Source of the DNA: CAVTQZ01 sp963737015
Lineage (GTDB): Bacteria; Actinomycetota; Acidimicrobiia; Acidimicrobiales; UBA8190
Reading direction: 5' to 3'
DNA: 64,000 nt
Assembly: GCA_963737015.1 (NCBI GenBank)
Contig: CAVTQZ010000001.1
Span: 868,001 to 932,000 of the forward strand
Made by a program: the position numbers and the translations under genes. The notes under the pieces were generated by a model, which was given only the letters and a program-made list of their open reading frames with translations, made no database searches and was not told the origin of the DNA. Below are positions 8,478 through 17,151 of the stretch, piece by piece. Each line of letters opens with the position of its first letter. Position 1 is the first letter of the stretch.

Positions 8478-9638
8478 TCAACCGTCCTTGAGCAGCGCCA
8501 CCGACGCGGTGAACCCGTGGAGGAAATTCTGGCCGGACACCGGCCCTATTTCCCCGGCGGCGAAGCAACCGGCTGCGGGCAGCTGACCTATGAGCTCAGC
8601 GATCACACTTATGTCGTGATGCGGAGAGTCGAACATACGTGTCCCTCTGCCGTTGCAAGTGAAGACGAGCGCGCCCTGCGCTGTCTTACCGTCGAGCAGA
8701 ACACGGAGATCCTCGTCAGCGGTTCGAGCGTCGCGGAGGTGGAATTGCACGGTGGTTCCCACTGGGACCACGTCGGCGACAGCTAACGCACCGAGCTGAC
8801 GGTCGGCGCCGATCACGTTGCGAACCAGGAAGTCCCCCCGCCCGAATTGCTCACGGTGCTCGTCGATGACCCGGCCGAGATGCAGGCCGCCCGTCTCCAG
8901 GAGGCGCACCTCGTCTTCCGAGAGCGATTGATGCGCCTGGGTCACGAGCCGCTCGAGCGCCGGCTTGCCGGCGAGTTCCATGATCACGTTGCGCTCGGCC
9001 TTGGTCACCACCAAAGGAGTGCCGAAGGGACGACAGCCCTGAGAGACCACGGTCTCGACCTTGACCCCCGGGCCCACAATGGCGGCCACCGCTCCGGACG
9101 TCCGCACCCGGCGCCCGATGGAGAGCCGGTTGCCCCCGGGCCCTCTTGCACCGGACGCCATGCCGCCCACGACTGCGAGGCCCGGGCGCCGCGCCGACAG
9201 CGACTCCAGGAATTCCTCGGCCGGAAAGCTGTACCCGTCTGCGACCATGAAGACGGCGGCGGGCTCGAAGGGAAACTCCTCGGGCCAACCCGTGACGACG
9301 ACCTCGCCGTCCGCACCAGCGAAAGCGTCGAGCTCGACACCGAGCACAGGACCGAATCGCGCCGTGAACAGCGACACCGCGGCCGAATGCTCCACCTCCC
9401 TGTGCGGCCCCACCACGGACTCCGCCGCGCATCCGAGAAGGACGAGCGGATGGAGCAGCTCTTCGATCGCGGCGATGGCGTCCTCGAGCGCGCCGGCATG
9501 GGGCGGCGTCACGAAGACGATGGCGAGATCGGGACGTTCGCCGAGGCGCTCGAGTGAGGCGCCTGCCACCTCGCCTACCGCATGGGCGGTGACCGGATGC
9601 TCGCTCAGCGCAGCGGCAAAAGGCACCCAGCCGACCAT
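8478..9638 (-). CDS. FIST N/C domain sensor protein
   Basis: A ~386-aa protein with a FIST_N domain (VFVTPPHAGALEDAI, LLGCAAESVVG, FMVADGYSFPAEEFL, VVGGMASGARG) followed by a FIST_C domain (LVTKAERNVIMELAGKPALE, FLVRNVIGADRQ, ALVFTCNGRGTRMF, AGCFAAGEIGPV, FLHGFTASVAL). FIST domains are predicted ligand-binding sensor modules, often of amino acids; here no kinase or GGDEF output domain is attached. The open frame runs to 10409, but that part is antisense to the thioesterase gene and Arg/Pro-rich, so ATG 9638 (MVGWVPFAAAL) is chosen. Its 5' end lies about 25 bp from the divergent thioesterase. Confidence 0.85.
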   Translation of the reverse strand: MVGWVPFAAALSEHPVTAHAVGEVAGASLERLGERPDLAIVFVTPPHAGALEDAIAAIEELLHPLVLLGCAAESVVGPHREVEHSAAVSLFTARFGPVLGVELDAFAGADGEVVVTGWPEEFPFEPAAVFMVADGYSFPAEEFLESLSARRPGLAVVGGMASGARGPGGNRLSIGRRVRTSGAVAAIVGPGVKVETVVSQGCRPFGTPLVVTKAERNVIMELAGKPALERLVTQAHQSLSEDEVRLLETGGLHLGRVIDEHREQFGRGDFLVRNVIGADRQLGALAVADVVPVGTTVQFHLRDARTADEDLRVLLDGKTAQGALVFTCNGRGTRMFDSPHHDISVIAELIGQLPAAGCFAAGEIGPVSGQNFLHGFTASVALLKDG

Positions 9639-9662
9639 AGCGGGCTGGCGCAAACCGGCGTC

Positions 9663-10088
9663 GTGGGGGAAGTCTTTCGAGCAGTGCCCGATCAACGTGT
9701 GCAGGTGCCCCCGAACTGCGACCTCACCCTGGGAATGGTCTGCATCGACAAGGAGACCCCGGGCCGGACTGCGTGGCAGATGTCTGCGGACGAGCGCTTC
9801 GCCAATCCTGCGGGGATCCTCCAGGGAGGTTTCCTGGCTGCGTGCTGCGATTCCGCCATGGGCGCCGCGGCCGTCACCTGGGCGCGTGGCAAGAAGGTGC
9901 GCGTGGCGAATGCAGAGATCAAGGTGAGCTTCCTCGCCCCCGTCCGGCCCGGAGGGACGCTGACATGCACGGCCCAGATCGTCTCGGGGGGAGGCCGGGT
10001 GGCCTTCGCCGAGGCGGAGCTGGTCGATGGGAGCGGCCGGCTCGTGGCCAAGGCCAGCTCCACGTACATAATCGCCCCCCGGGACTGA
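9663..10088 (+). CDS. PaaI-family hotdog-fold thioesterase
   Basis: A small (about 141 aa) hotdog-fold protein. The signature region is ANPAGILQGGFLAACCDSAMG, where the helix Asp after the GG turn is the usual catalytic acid of acyl-CoA thioesterases. The following strands (VRVANAEIKVSFLAPVRPGG and ARLVAKASSTY-like end) match the family. It probably hydrolyses an aromatic or short acyl-CoA; the substrate is not determinable. The frame opens at 9582, inside the divergent FIST gene, so GTG 9663 is preferred. The intergenic space is then only about 24 bp, leaving little room for two promoters. Confidence 0.75.
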   Translation: MGEVFRAVPDQRVQVPPNCDLTLGMVCIDKETPGRTAWQMSADERFANPAGILQGGFLAACCDSAMGAAAVTWARGKKVRVANAEIKVSFLAPVRPGGTLTCTAQIVSGGGRVAFAEAELVDGSGRLVAKASSTYIIAPRD

Positions 10089-10331
10089 ATGCAGCGGGGC
10101 CGCGACGCCGCGAGGCCAAAAGCCCGAGGCCCAAGCAGGAAGGGCCGTGACCAGGAGCAGCAGCTGCGCAAGTGCTTGCCAGCGCGCTCCGGCACAAGAG
10201 AGGATGGCGGGCCTACCTCGACGTGCCTGTCCAGGGCGCGGGCACGGGGTCGGCTCAGCCGGTGACGCCCCCGCAGCGGCGCGTGACGGGATGAGCGTGG
10301 CAGAGCCGAAGGACCGAGGCCAAGGAGACCT

Positions 10332-10712
10332 GTGGCGAAACGTGGGGCTCACTCCATCGGGGCGAACGGCGGGCGCGGCGTCCGCTTCGTCAGCAACGAC
10401 CTCTTGCAACTGGTCCTCAACTATGCGAAGCAGGAGACCCTCGGGCCGATCAAGGGACTCGGGCGGTTCGTGGTGTTCGGCATCACCGGGTCGGTCGCGC
10501 TATCGATCGGCGTCGGCGTCCTGCTCGTCGCCCTCTTGCGAGCGCTTCAGACGGAGACCGGATCGACGTTCGGCGGCAAACTCACCTGGCTGCCTTACGT
10601 GATCACAGCGGGCGCGGCTGTGTTGGTGGCGGGGCTCGCAGGTTGGCGGGTGACCAAGGGAGCCGCCAGGAAGACATCCAGCCGCCGACGAACAGGTGCT
10701 GGGAGGGGCTGA
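10332..10712 (+). CDS. membrane protein with two transmembrane helices (holin 3_6-like)
   Basis: A 126-aa protein starting at GTG 10332. An amphipathic segment (LLQLVLNYAKQETLGPIKG) precedes two hydrophobic helices (FVVFGITGSVALSIGVGVLL and WLPYVITAGAAVLVAGLAGW), with a basic C-terminal tail (KKTSSRRR-like). The YAKQET-plus-two-helices pattern is that of the Phage_holin_3_6 superfamily, which in actinobacteria is usually a chromosomal membrane protein of unknown role rather than a phage lysis gene. It is the first of three closely spaced small membrane-associated genes that run into trmI. Confidence 0.7.
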   Translation: MAKRGAHSIGANGGRGVRFVSNDLLQLVLNYAKQETLGPIKGLGRFVVFGITGSVALSIGVGVLLVALLRALQTETGSTFGGKLTWLPYVITAGAAVLVAGLAGWRVTKGAARKTSSRRRTGAGRG

Positions 10713-10713
10713 C

Positions 10714-10923
10714 GTGGCTGCAACTGGCAAGATCACACGCGACGACATCGAAGCGAAGTTTCGCGAGCTCTCGGGTGAGTTCGACGAGAAGGTGGAGGTC
10801 GCCAAGCCGAAGGTGCTGAGCGCTGCAGGCGCCGGCCTGCTACTGATCGCCATCGTGTCGTACCTGTTCGGTCGGCGCCGTGGTCGCAAGCGCTCGGCGG
10901 TCGTCGAGATCAGGAGACTCTGA
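10714..10923 (+). CDS. small single-pass membrane protein (69 aa)
   Basis: GTG 10714 follows the previous stop by one base and is preceded by a strong ribosome-binding site GGGAGGGG at 10701-10708, so this start is preferred over TTG 10696. The N-terminal half is charged and helical (KITRDDIEAKFRELSGEFDE). One hydrophobic helix (LSAAGAGLLLIAIVSYLFG) is followed by a basic RRRGRKR stretch, suggesting an N-out/C-in orientation or peripheral anchoring. The function is unknown. Co-transcription with the flanking membrane-protein genes is likely. Confidence 0.65.
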   Translation: MAATGKITRDDIEAKFRELSGEFDEKVEVAKPKVLSAAGAGLLLIAIVSYLFGRRRGRKRSAVVEIRRL

Positions 10924-10924
10924 G

Positions 10925-11146
10925 GTGGACACGTTCCTGGCGGCGGTTGTGACGCGCGCGATGCGACGCGGGATGAAAGGCGAGCCGCTTTGGCTCGCCG
11001 TCGGGGTGGGCGCATGGCTCATCCGCAGATCCCGGAAGAAAGGCGAAGAGAAGGTCTGGAGCGGCCGGTTGGAGCCGGGACAACGACTGGTCATCACCTC
11101 CACGGATCCGAGCACTCCCACCGTCAGCGTCTCCCCAGAGGGGTGA
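10925..11146 (+). CDS. small hypothetical membrane-associated protein (73 aa)
   Basis: Starts at GTG 10925, one base after the preceding stop. The N-terminal half (TFLAAVVTRAMRRGMKGEPL, then WLAVGVGAWLIRR) looks like a short membrane-associated segment. The C-terminal half (GRLEPGQRLVITSTDPS) resembles a tail seen in other actinobacterial small proteins of this kind. The stop codon overlaps the trmI start as GTGA, so translation is probably coupled. The family is not recognised. Confidence 0.6.
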   Translation: MDTFLAAVVTRAMRRGMKGEPLWLAVGVGAWLIRRSRKKGEEKVWSGRLEPGQRLVITSTDPSTPTVSVSPEG

Positions 11147-11946
11147 GGCACGGCGGCGACGTCCAGCGGGGCCCTATCGGCGCAGGGGAGCGGGTCCTGC
11201 TCGTCGACAACAAGGAGCGGCGGTACCTGACCAGGGTTGTGAGCGGCCAGAGCTTCCATACCCATAAGGGCATCGTCGCCCACGACGACATAATCGGGGC
11301 GTCCGAGGGAGCTCAGATCTTGTCCTCGTCCGGTAGCCGGTTCCTCGTGATGAGGCCAACCCTCGCCGACGTCGTACTCAAGATGCCGCGCGGCGCGCAG
11401 GTCGTCTATCCGAAGGATCTCGGCGCAATCCTCCTCGCCGCCGACATCGGTCCCGGTCTTCGAGTCCTGGAGGCGGGCGTCGGATCGGGCGCGCTGTCGA
11501 TGGCGATGCTCCGGGCGGGGGCGCATGTGACGGGTTACGAGATCCGTCACGACTTTGCCGAAGTTGCGCACGCGAACGTGACCGAGTGGATCGGGGACAA
11601 CGCTCTTTTGCGGTTGATCGAGAAGGACATCTACGAGGGGATCGACGAGCAGGATCTAGACAGGGTGGTGCTGGATCTGCCCGAGCCGTGGCGAGTGGTA
11701 CCGCACGCCGAGAAGGCCTTACGCCCGGGCGGGGTGTTCCTCGCTTACCTTCCGACCATCAACCAGGTGTCGACCCTGCGAGCGGTCATGTCCCGCAGCG
11801 CTTTCGTGATGGCCGAGACCTTTGAGCTGTTACGCCGTACATGGCACGTCGAGGAGCGTTCGGTGAGGCCCGACCACAGGATGGTCGCCCATACCGGATT
11901 CCTCACGAGCGCAAGACTCCTTGCGGACGGTGCGGTCCGTCACTGA
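11143..11946 (+). CDS. trmI: tRNA (adenine-58-N1)-methyltransferase TrmI
   Basis: SAM-dependent class I methyltransferase that makes m1A58 in the T-loop of tRNAs. The 267-aa protein has a small N-terminal beta domain (GERVLLVDNKERRYLT), then the SAM-binding motif VLEAGVGSGALSMAMLRAG and the DLPEPW motif of the TrmI/Gcd14 family. The frame is open upstream to 10990, but GTG 11143 overlaps the previous stop (GTGA) and yields the family length. In many actinobacteria trmI lies immediately upstream of the proteasomal ATPase gene, as here. Confidence 0.92.
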   Translation: MRHGGDVQRGPIGAGERVLLVDNKERRYLTRVVSGQSFHTHKGIVAHDDIIGASEGAQILSSSGSRFLVMRPTLADVVLKMPRGAQVVYPKDLGAILLAADIGPGLRVLEAGVGSGALSMAMLRAGAHVTGYEIRHDFAEVAHANVTEWIGDNALLRLIEKDIYEGIDEQDLDRVVLDLPEPWRVVPHAEKALRPGGVFLAYLPTINQVSTLRAVMSRSAFVMAETFELLRRTWHVEERSVRPDHRMVAHTGFLTSARLLADGAVRH

Positions 11947-12017
11947 AGTCGAGGCGAACGGCCCGAGCTGAACGGTCGTGCGCCGGCAGATGTACCGGCT
12001 ACCGGCAGGTGGAGTGA

Positions 12018-12254
12018 TCAGCCCTGCTCTATGAAGATGCACTCACCAGGGCACTCTTCGGCCGCCTCGGTCACGGCGTCCTCGAGTTCCTCGGGGACCT
12101 GCGCCATACCGGCAGAGCCGCCAGGGTCGTTCTTCACCTGGTCGCTTTCCTTCACGTAAGCAAGCCCGTCGTCGAGCAGCGTGAACACGGCCGGTGCGAT
12201 CTCTTCACACAGGCCGTCTCCGGTGCACAGATCCTGATCGATCCAGACCTTCAT
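12018..12254 (-). CDS. small ferredoxin (single Fe-S cluster)
   Basis: A 78-aa acidic ferredoxin starting at ATG 12254 (MKVWIDQDLCTG). Visible cluster cysteines are in CTGDGLC (C-x5-C) near the N-terminus and CPGEC near the C-terminus; this spacing is typical of actinobacterial 3Fe-4S or 4Fe-4S ferredoxins that serve cytochrome P450s and other monooxygenases. A ribosome-binding site (GAGAGG) lies upstream. The gene stands alone on the minus strand between trmI and arc; this position beside the proteasomal ATPase gene is known from other actinobacteria. Confidence 0.88.
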   Translation of the reverse strand: MKVWIDQDLCTGDGLCEEIAPAVFTLLDDGLAYVKESDQVKNDPGGSAGMAQVPEELEDAVTEAAEECPGECIFIEQG

Positions 12255-12483
12255 CGGTTCGCCTCTCAAGGGGGCCAACGTTCAAGAGGGTGCTCGGGAC
12301 GGTAACGATGCCCCAGCCGGGGTGTCAATTACCGCCGCGATACCGCCTCGCTGCGCATCCACCGCGGCAGTGAACAAATTCGTTGCAGCGCCAGCCTACC
12401 GGCTGGGTGTGGACGCTCTGATCGACGGAGGGATGGTGCGCTGTTCACCCCGGGCCAGTGTATGGTCCCGATCTGAGGTTTCA

Positions 12484-14265
12484 GTGCTCGAGGAGGTGGT
12501 CCCGACGCCGGACTCCGACGATGGGCGGGAGCTGGCTCTCCGAGAGGAGATCGAGCGTGCGCGAGAACGGTCCCGGCGCGCCGAAGAGGAAGTAGCGGTG
12601 CTGAGGCGCCGCCTCTCGGAAGGCCCCGGGAGGGTCCAGTCTCTCGAAGAGCGCCTTCTCGAGACAAAGGGCCAACTGGCACAAGCCGTCTCACAGAACG
12701 AGAAGCTCACCTACACCCTCCAGCAGGCCAAGGAGCACATAGCGGCCCTGAGGGAGGAAGTGGACAAACTCACCCAGCCGCCGAGCGCTTACGGCACCTT
12801 CCTGCATGCCAACGAGGACGCCACCGTGGATGTCTTCTCCGGGGGCCGCAAGATGCGAGTGGCAGTGCATCCCGAGATCGACCCCGTCGAGATGCGTCGC
12901 GGACAGGAGGTCGTGCTCAACGAGTCGCTGAACGTGATCCTCGTGCGAGAGGGCGAGGACTCAGGCGAAGTGGTCACCCTCAAAGAGGTCCTCGAAGACG
13001 GCCGGCGCGCCATTGTCTATGCACGCGCCGACGAAGAACGCGTAGTGGAGCTCGCTGAGAATCTCATGGGGGTTCACCTGCGCGCCGGCGATGCCGTCCT
13101 CATGGACACGCGCTCACAGCTGCTTGTTGAAAAGCTGCCTCGTCCCGAGGTCGAGGAGCTGGTCCTCGAGGAGGTGCCCGACGTCACCTACGCAGACGTG
13201 GGTGGACTCGATTCCCAGATCGAAGCGATAACCGACGCCGTCGAGCTCCCGTACCTGCACCGGCAACTCTTCGCCGACTATCGCCTTCCCGCGCCGAAGG
13301 GCATCCTTCTCTACGGCCCCCCCGGATGTGGAAAGACGCTCATAGCCAAAGCCGTGGCGAACTCTCTGGCCAAAAAGGTTGCCGAGGTTACGGGCAACTC
13401 GAACATCCGCAGCTACTTCTTGAACATCAAGGGCCCCGAGCTTTTGAACAAGTACGTCGGCGAGACGGAGAGACAGATTCGACTGGTCTTCCAAAGGGCG
13501 CGGGAGAAAGCGGAAGAGGGCGTGCCCGTGATCGTGTTCTTTGACGAGATGGACTCGCTGTTCCGCACACGCGGTACGGGCATCAGCTCCGACATCGAGT
13601 CGACGATCGTGCCGCAGCTCTTGGCCGAGATCGACGGCGTCGAGGCGCTGCGTGACGTGATCGTCATCGGGGCCTCGAACCGGGAAGATCTGATCGACCC
13701 CGCCATCCTCCGTCCTGGTCGTCTCGACGTGAAGATCAAGATCGAACGGCCGGACGAACAATCCGCCGCACAGATCTTCTCCCGGTATCTCACGCCGGAC
13801 CTTCCGCTCGAGGCGAGTGAGGTCGAACGGCTCGGCGGGGGTGACCCGAACAAAGCCGTCAGGGCCATGATCGAGCTGACCGTGGAAGAGATGTACCGGG
13901 ACGACGACGAGAACAAGTTCCTCGAGGTCACCTACCAGAACGGTGACAAGGAGCTGCTTTACTTCCGAGACTTCGCCTCCGGTGCGATGATCGAGAACAT
14001 CGTGAGGCGTGGCAAGAAGCTGGCGATCAAACGTGAGATCGCAGGCGATGGCAAGGGCGTGAGGACCGACGATCTCATCGAGTCGATACGGCGTGAGTAC
14101 AAGGAGAACGAGGACCTTCCCAACACCACCAACCCCGACGACTGGGCCAGGATCTCGGGAAAGAAGGGCGAGCGAATCGTCTACGTGCGAACTCTGCTCT
14201 CCACTTCCGAGGAAACCACGGGGGGCCGCTCGATCGAGCGTGTAGGTACCGGCCAGTACCTCTAA
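12484..14265 (+). CDS. arc: proteasomal AAA+ ATPase (ARC/Mpa)
   Basis: Hexameric unfoldase that recognises pupylated proteins and feeds them to the 20S proteasome. From GTG 12484 the 593-aa protein has an N-terminal coiled coil (EEIERARERSRRAEEEVAVL onward) that binds Pup, tandem OB domains, and one AAA domain with Walker A GPPGCGKT, Walker B VIVFFDEMD and second-region ARG motifs. It ends in GQYL; the C-terminal GQYL motif docks into the alpha ring and opens the proteasome gate. The frame is open to 12322, but that part lacks family character and GAGG lies just before GTG 12484. A possible -10 TATGGT is at 12461-12466. Confidence 0.95.
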   Translation: MLEEVVPTPDSDDGRELALREEIERARERSRRAEEEVAVLRRRLSEGPGRVQSLEERLLETKGQLAQAVSQNEKLTYTLQQAKEHIAALREEVDKLTQPPSAYGTFLHANEDATVDVFSGGRKMRVAVHPEIDPVEMRRGQEVVLNESLNVILVREGEDSGEVVTLKEVLEDGRRAIVYARADEERVVELAENLMGVHLRAGDAVLMDTRSQLLVEKLPRPEVEELVLEEVPDVTYADVGGLDSQIEAITDAVELPYLHRQLFADYRLPAPKGILLYGPPGCGKTLIAKAVANSLAKKVAEVTGNSNIRSYFLNIKGPELLNKYVGETERQIRLVFQRAREKAEEGVPVIVFFDEMDSLFRTRGTGISSDIESTIVPQLLAEIDGVEALRDVIVIGASNREDLIDPAILRPGRLDVKIKIERPDEQSAAQIFSRYLTPDLPLEASEVERLGGGDPNKAVRAMIELTVEEMYRDDDENKFLEVTYQNGDKELLYFRDFASGAMIENIVRRGKKLAIKREIAGDGKGVRTDDLIESIRREYKENEDLPNTTNPDDWARISGKKGERIVYVRTLLSTSEETTGGRSIERVGTGQYL

Positions 14266-14280
14266 AGAAGCGGCTCATTC

Positions 14281-15516
14281 GTGGACGGCTCTCCCGGGTC
14301 CAGGATCTCCGACACAGACAGGGACAGGGCTGTCGCACAACTGCGCGAGCACTGTGCAGCGGGTCGCCTGACCCTGGACGAGTTCTCCGAGCGCGTCGGA
14401 ATGGCGCTCGAAGCTCGGACGAAGGGTGAGCTCGAGCCGATTCTCGCGGACCTTCCGCGCTCGGCCTCGTCCTTGTTGCCCGAGACGCGAAAGTCGCCAC
14501 GCAAGCGCATCGTCGCGTTCATGGGCGGAGCGGACGCGAAAGGACGCTGGCGCCTTTCAGGTCGCATCACCGCGATCGCTGTCATGGGTGGCTGTACCCT
14601 CGACCTGAGAAGCGCCGAGTTGGAGGGGAGCGAGGTCCTCATAAAGGCCTTCGCATTCTGGGGCGGAGTGGACATCGTGCTCCCGGAGGGGATCGCGGTC
14701 GAGGTGAGCGGCCTGTCGATCATGGGCGGCAGGTCGGTTCGAATGAAAGACGTGCCGGTCGTGCCGGGATCTCCTCTTGTGAGGATCCGGGCTTATCCGG
14801 TCATGGCCGGCATATCGGTCCGGAGCCGTCCTTCGCTCGGCAGCGGCCGCGAAGGACGAAAGCGTGGACCGAAATCCTCGCGTGACCGAAGCTCTCGGCA
14901 CGCACCCGAGACCTCGCACATCTCCGGGACGCCGGCTCGGGTTTCTGCGCCTGAATCTCCCGAAGGTCCCCGTCCCGAAGTACGAGGAGCTCCCGAGGCG
15001 GCCGCAGATGGAACCGTGACCATCTTGTTCAGTGACATCTCGGACTTCTCCGGTCTCACCGAGAGACTCGGGGACCGCGCAGTCCAGGAATTGCTTCTCG
15101 AGCACCGTGACGTCGTGCGCAAGTGCGTGGCGGGCCGCGGTGGCAGGGAAGTGAAGACTCATGGCGACGGCTTCATGCTCGCCTTCGCGGGTGTGGCCAG
15201 AGCACTTCGATGCGCGGCGGACATTCAGAACGCGGTCTCCCGGGAGGGATCACAAGACAAGGCGATCGCACTCCACATGGGCATACACACGGGTGAAGCG
15301 ATCACCGACGGAGACGACTACATCGGCCACACGGTGATCGTGGCCAGGCGGCTCGCAGACTCCTCGGGTCCCGGAGAGGTCCTGGTCTCCTCGGTTGCCC
15401 ACAGCCTGGTTGCCCGGAACGAGGAATTCTGTTTCGGTCCCGCACGCGAAGTCTCTTTGAAGGGGCTGAGCGAAACCGAGGTCGCGGCACCTTTCATCTG
15501 GGACGGCATTCTTTGA
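14281..15516 (+). CDS. DUF1707-LiaF-like-class III nucleotide cyclase fusion protein
   Basis: A 411-aa three-part protein. Residues ~8-60 (SDTDRDRAVAQLREHCAAGR, then LDEFSERV) are a DUF1707 domain. Residues ~75-180 carry the repeated FMGGADAKGRW / VMGGCTLDL / FWGGVDIVLPEG pattern of the LiaF/DUF2154 beta domain. A basic Pro/Ser-rich linker follows, and residues ~243-410 are a class III cyclase domain (TVTILFSDISDFSGLTERLG, VKTHGDGFMLAF). Both metal-binding Asp residues are present, but the usual VNxAxRL Asn is replaced (GHTVIVARRL), so cyclase activity is uncertain. No membrane segment is visible. It starts 15 bp after arc and lies before dop. Confidence 0.85.
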   Translation: MDGSPGSRISDTDRDRAVAQLREHCAAGRLTLDEFSERVGMALEARTKGELEPILADLPRSASSLLPETRKSPRKRIVAFMGGADAKGRWRLSGRITAIAVMGGCTLDLRSAELEGSEVLIKAFAFWGGVDIVLPEGIAVEVSGLSIMGGRSVRMKDVPVVPGSPLVRIRAYPVMAGISVRSRPSLGSGREGRKRGPKSSRDRSSRHAPETSHISGTPARVSAPESPEGPRPEVRGAPEAAADGTVTILFSDISDFSGLTERLGDRAVQELLLEHRDVVRKCVAGRGGREVKTHGDGFMLAFAGVARALRCAADIQNAVSREGSQDKAIALHMGIHTGEAITDGDDYIGHTVIVARRLADSSGPGEVLVSSVAHSLVARNEEFCFGPAREVSLKGLSETEVAAPFIWDGIL

Positions 15517-15632
15517 ACTTTCCTGGACCGCTCGGTGACCGGGGGGTTTCCACTACATTCGCCTCGTCCGTTACCGGCTCCACAGGATCGAGGCCCTGCG
15601 GGTGCGTCCGCACCGGCCCTGGTAGCAGCCAC

Positions 15633-15638
15633 TAGGGT
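15633..15638 (+). promoter_or_regulatory. -10 box TAGGGT, leaderless start of dop
   Basis: TAGGGT lies 6 nt before GTG 15645, so the predicted transcription start is at or very near the start codon. Confidence 0.5.
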
Positions 15639-15644
15639 CGGTTC

Positions 15645-17130
15645 GTGGCGGTCACCAAGATCTGCGGGACGGAGACCGAATACGGGATCCAGCACGCCGG
15701 TGCCGATGGCAATCCCGTGGCGTCTTCCTCGATGTTGGTGAACGGCTACATATCGGACCTCGCGCGTGTCGAGTGGGACTTCGAGGACGAGATGCCGGGC
15801 AACGACGCGCTGTGGATTCGCACGTGAGGGCGCACTGCCACCCGAGGTGGAGACCCACCTCGTGAACGCGGTCCTCACGAACGGCGCGCGTTATTACGTC
15901 GACCATGCGCATCCCGAGCTGTCGACCCCTGAATGTGCAGATCCGTTGGAGCTCGTCCGCTACGACAAGGCGGGGGAGGAGGTGTTGCGGCGATCGATGA
16001 TCGCTGCGCGGCGCTTCCTACCCGAGGGCCAGTCGATCGTCGTGTACAAGAACAACTCCGACGGCAAGGGCAATTCCTACGGGACCCACGAGAACTACCT
16101 CATGGACCGTGCGGTTCCGTTCACCCGCATCGCCCAGCTCATAACGTCCCACTTCGTGACTCGTCAGCTCTATGCCGGCGCAGGCAAGGTCGGCACAGAG
16201 ACCCCGTCCGCCGCCCGCGACGTCGTCTTTCAACTCTCGCAGCGGGCCGAGTTCTTCGAAGAGGAGGTCGGACTCGAGACGACGCTAAAGCGGCCGATCG
16301 TGAACACACGGGACGAGCCGCACGCCGATCCCCAACGGTACCGACGGTTCCACGTCATCGTCGGTGATGCGAACCTTGCAGAGGTGGCAACGTTCCTGAA
16401 AGTCGGCACGACTGCGTTGGTGCTCGCGATGATCGAAGACGACGCGTTCGGTGATGTGGAGCTGACGCTGGCAAACCCGGTCCGGGCGATCCGCCAGGTC
16501 TCCTATGACCTGAAGTTGAGCGAGCCGCTCGACCTGGCAGACGGCCGCACCGTGTCCGCGATGGAGATCCAGTGGGAGCTTTTCGGGCTGGCCCGCAAGT
16601 ACGCGGAGGACCGGGGACTCGAGTGCGTAGGTGACGATTCAGTGGGCCGCGAGGTTCTTCGCCGGTGGGAAGAGGTGCTACACGGTCTGGAGACGGATCC
16701 GCAAACGGTGGCGAAGCAGGTGGACTGGGCGGCGAAGCTCCAGCTCCTCGAGGCTTACCGCGAACGTCACCACCTCGACTGGGACGACCATCGCCTGGCG
16801 GCCGTGGACCTGCAGTACCACGACCTACGTCCGGAGAGATCGCTGTTCGCGCGGCTCGACACTGACCGTCTGGTAAGCGAGGAAGACGTGCTGTCCGCTG
16901 TTTCCGAGCCCCCTCGCCGCACCCGTGCTTTCTTCAGGGGGGAGTGCCTGAGACGGTGGGCATCTTCGGTGGCCAGCGCGAACTGGGACTCCCTCGTCTT
17001 TGACCTCGGTACCGACCCGCTGCGTCGCGTCCCTATGATGGACCCGCTGCGTGGAACAGCGGAGCACACCGAGGAACTGTTGGACGGAAGCTCGTCGGTG
17101 GAAGAGCTGCTGACACGATTGAGCGGTTGA
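15645..17130 (+). CDS. dop: Pup deamidase/depupylase Dop, interrupted by an apparent 1-bp insertion at 15811
   Basis: Dop removes Pup from substrates and, where Pup ends in Gln, deamidates it. The first frame starts at GTG 15645 (KICGTETEYGIQHAG) and stops at 15827 after MPGNDALWIRT. Omitting the T at 15811 gives NDARGFAREGALPPEVE and continues to the stop at 17130 with YYVDHAHPELSTPEC (catalytic Asp region), YKNNSDGKGNSYGTHENY and IVNTRDEPHAD, all Dop/PafA signatures. The span is 1486 nt (3n+1), matching one extra base and a 494-aa product. A TAGGGT -10 box lies 6 nt upstream of the start. Confidence 0.9.
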
Positions 17131-17151
17131 GTAGCAGGTTAGGGAGCAGTA

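Noticed and set aside
10332..10712. Prophage lysis gene (holin)
   Set aside because: Holin-like fold only; no phage genes are nearby and the gene is embedded in a housekeeping operon with trmI.
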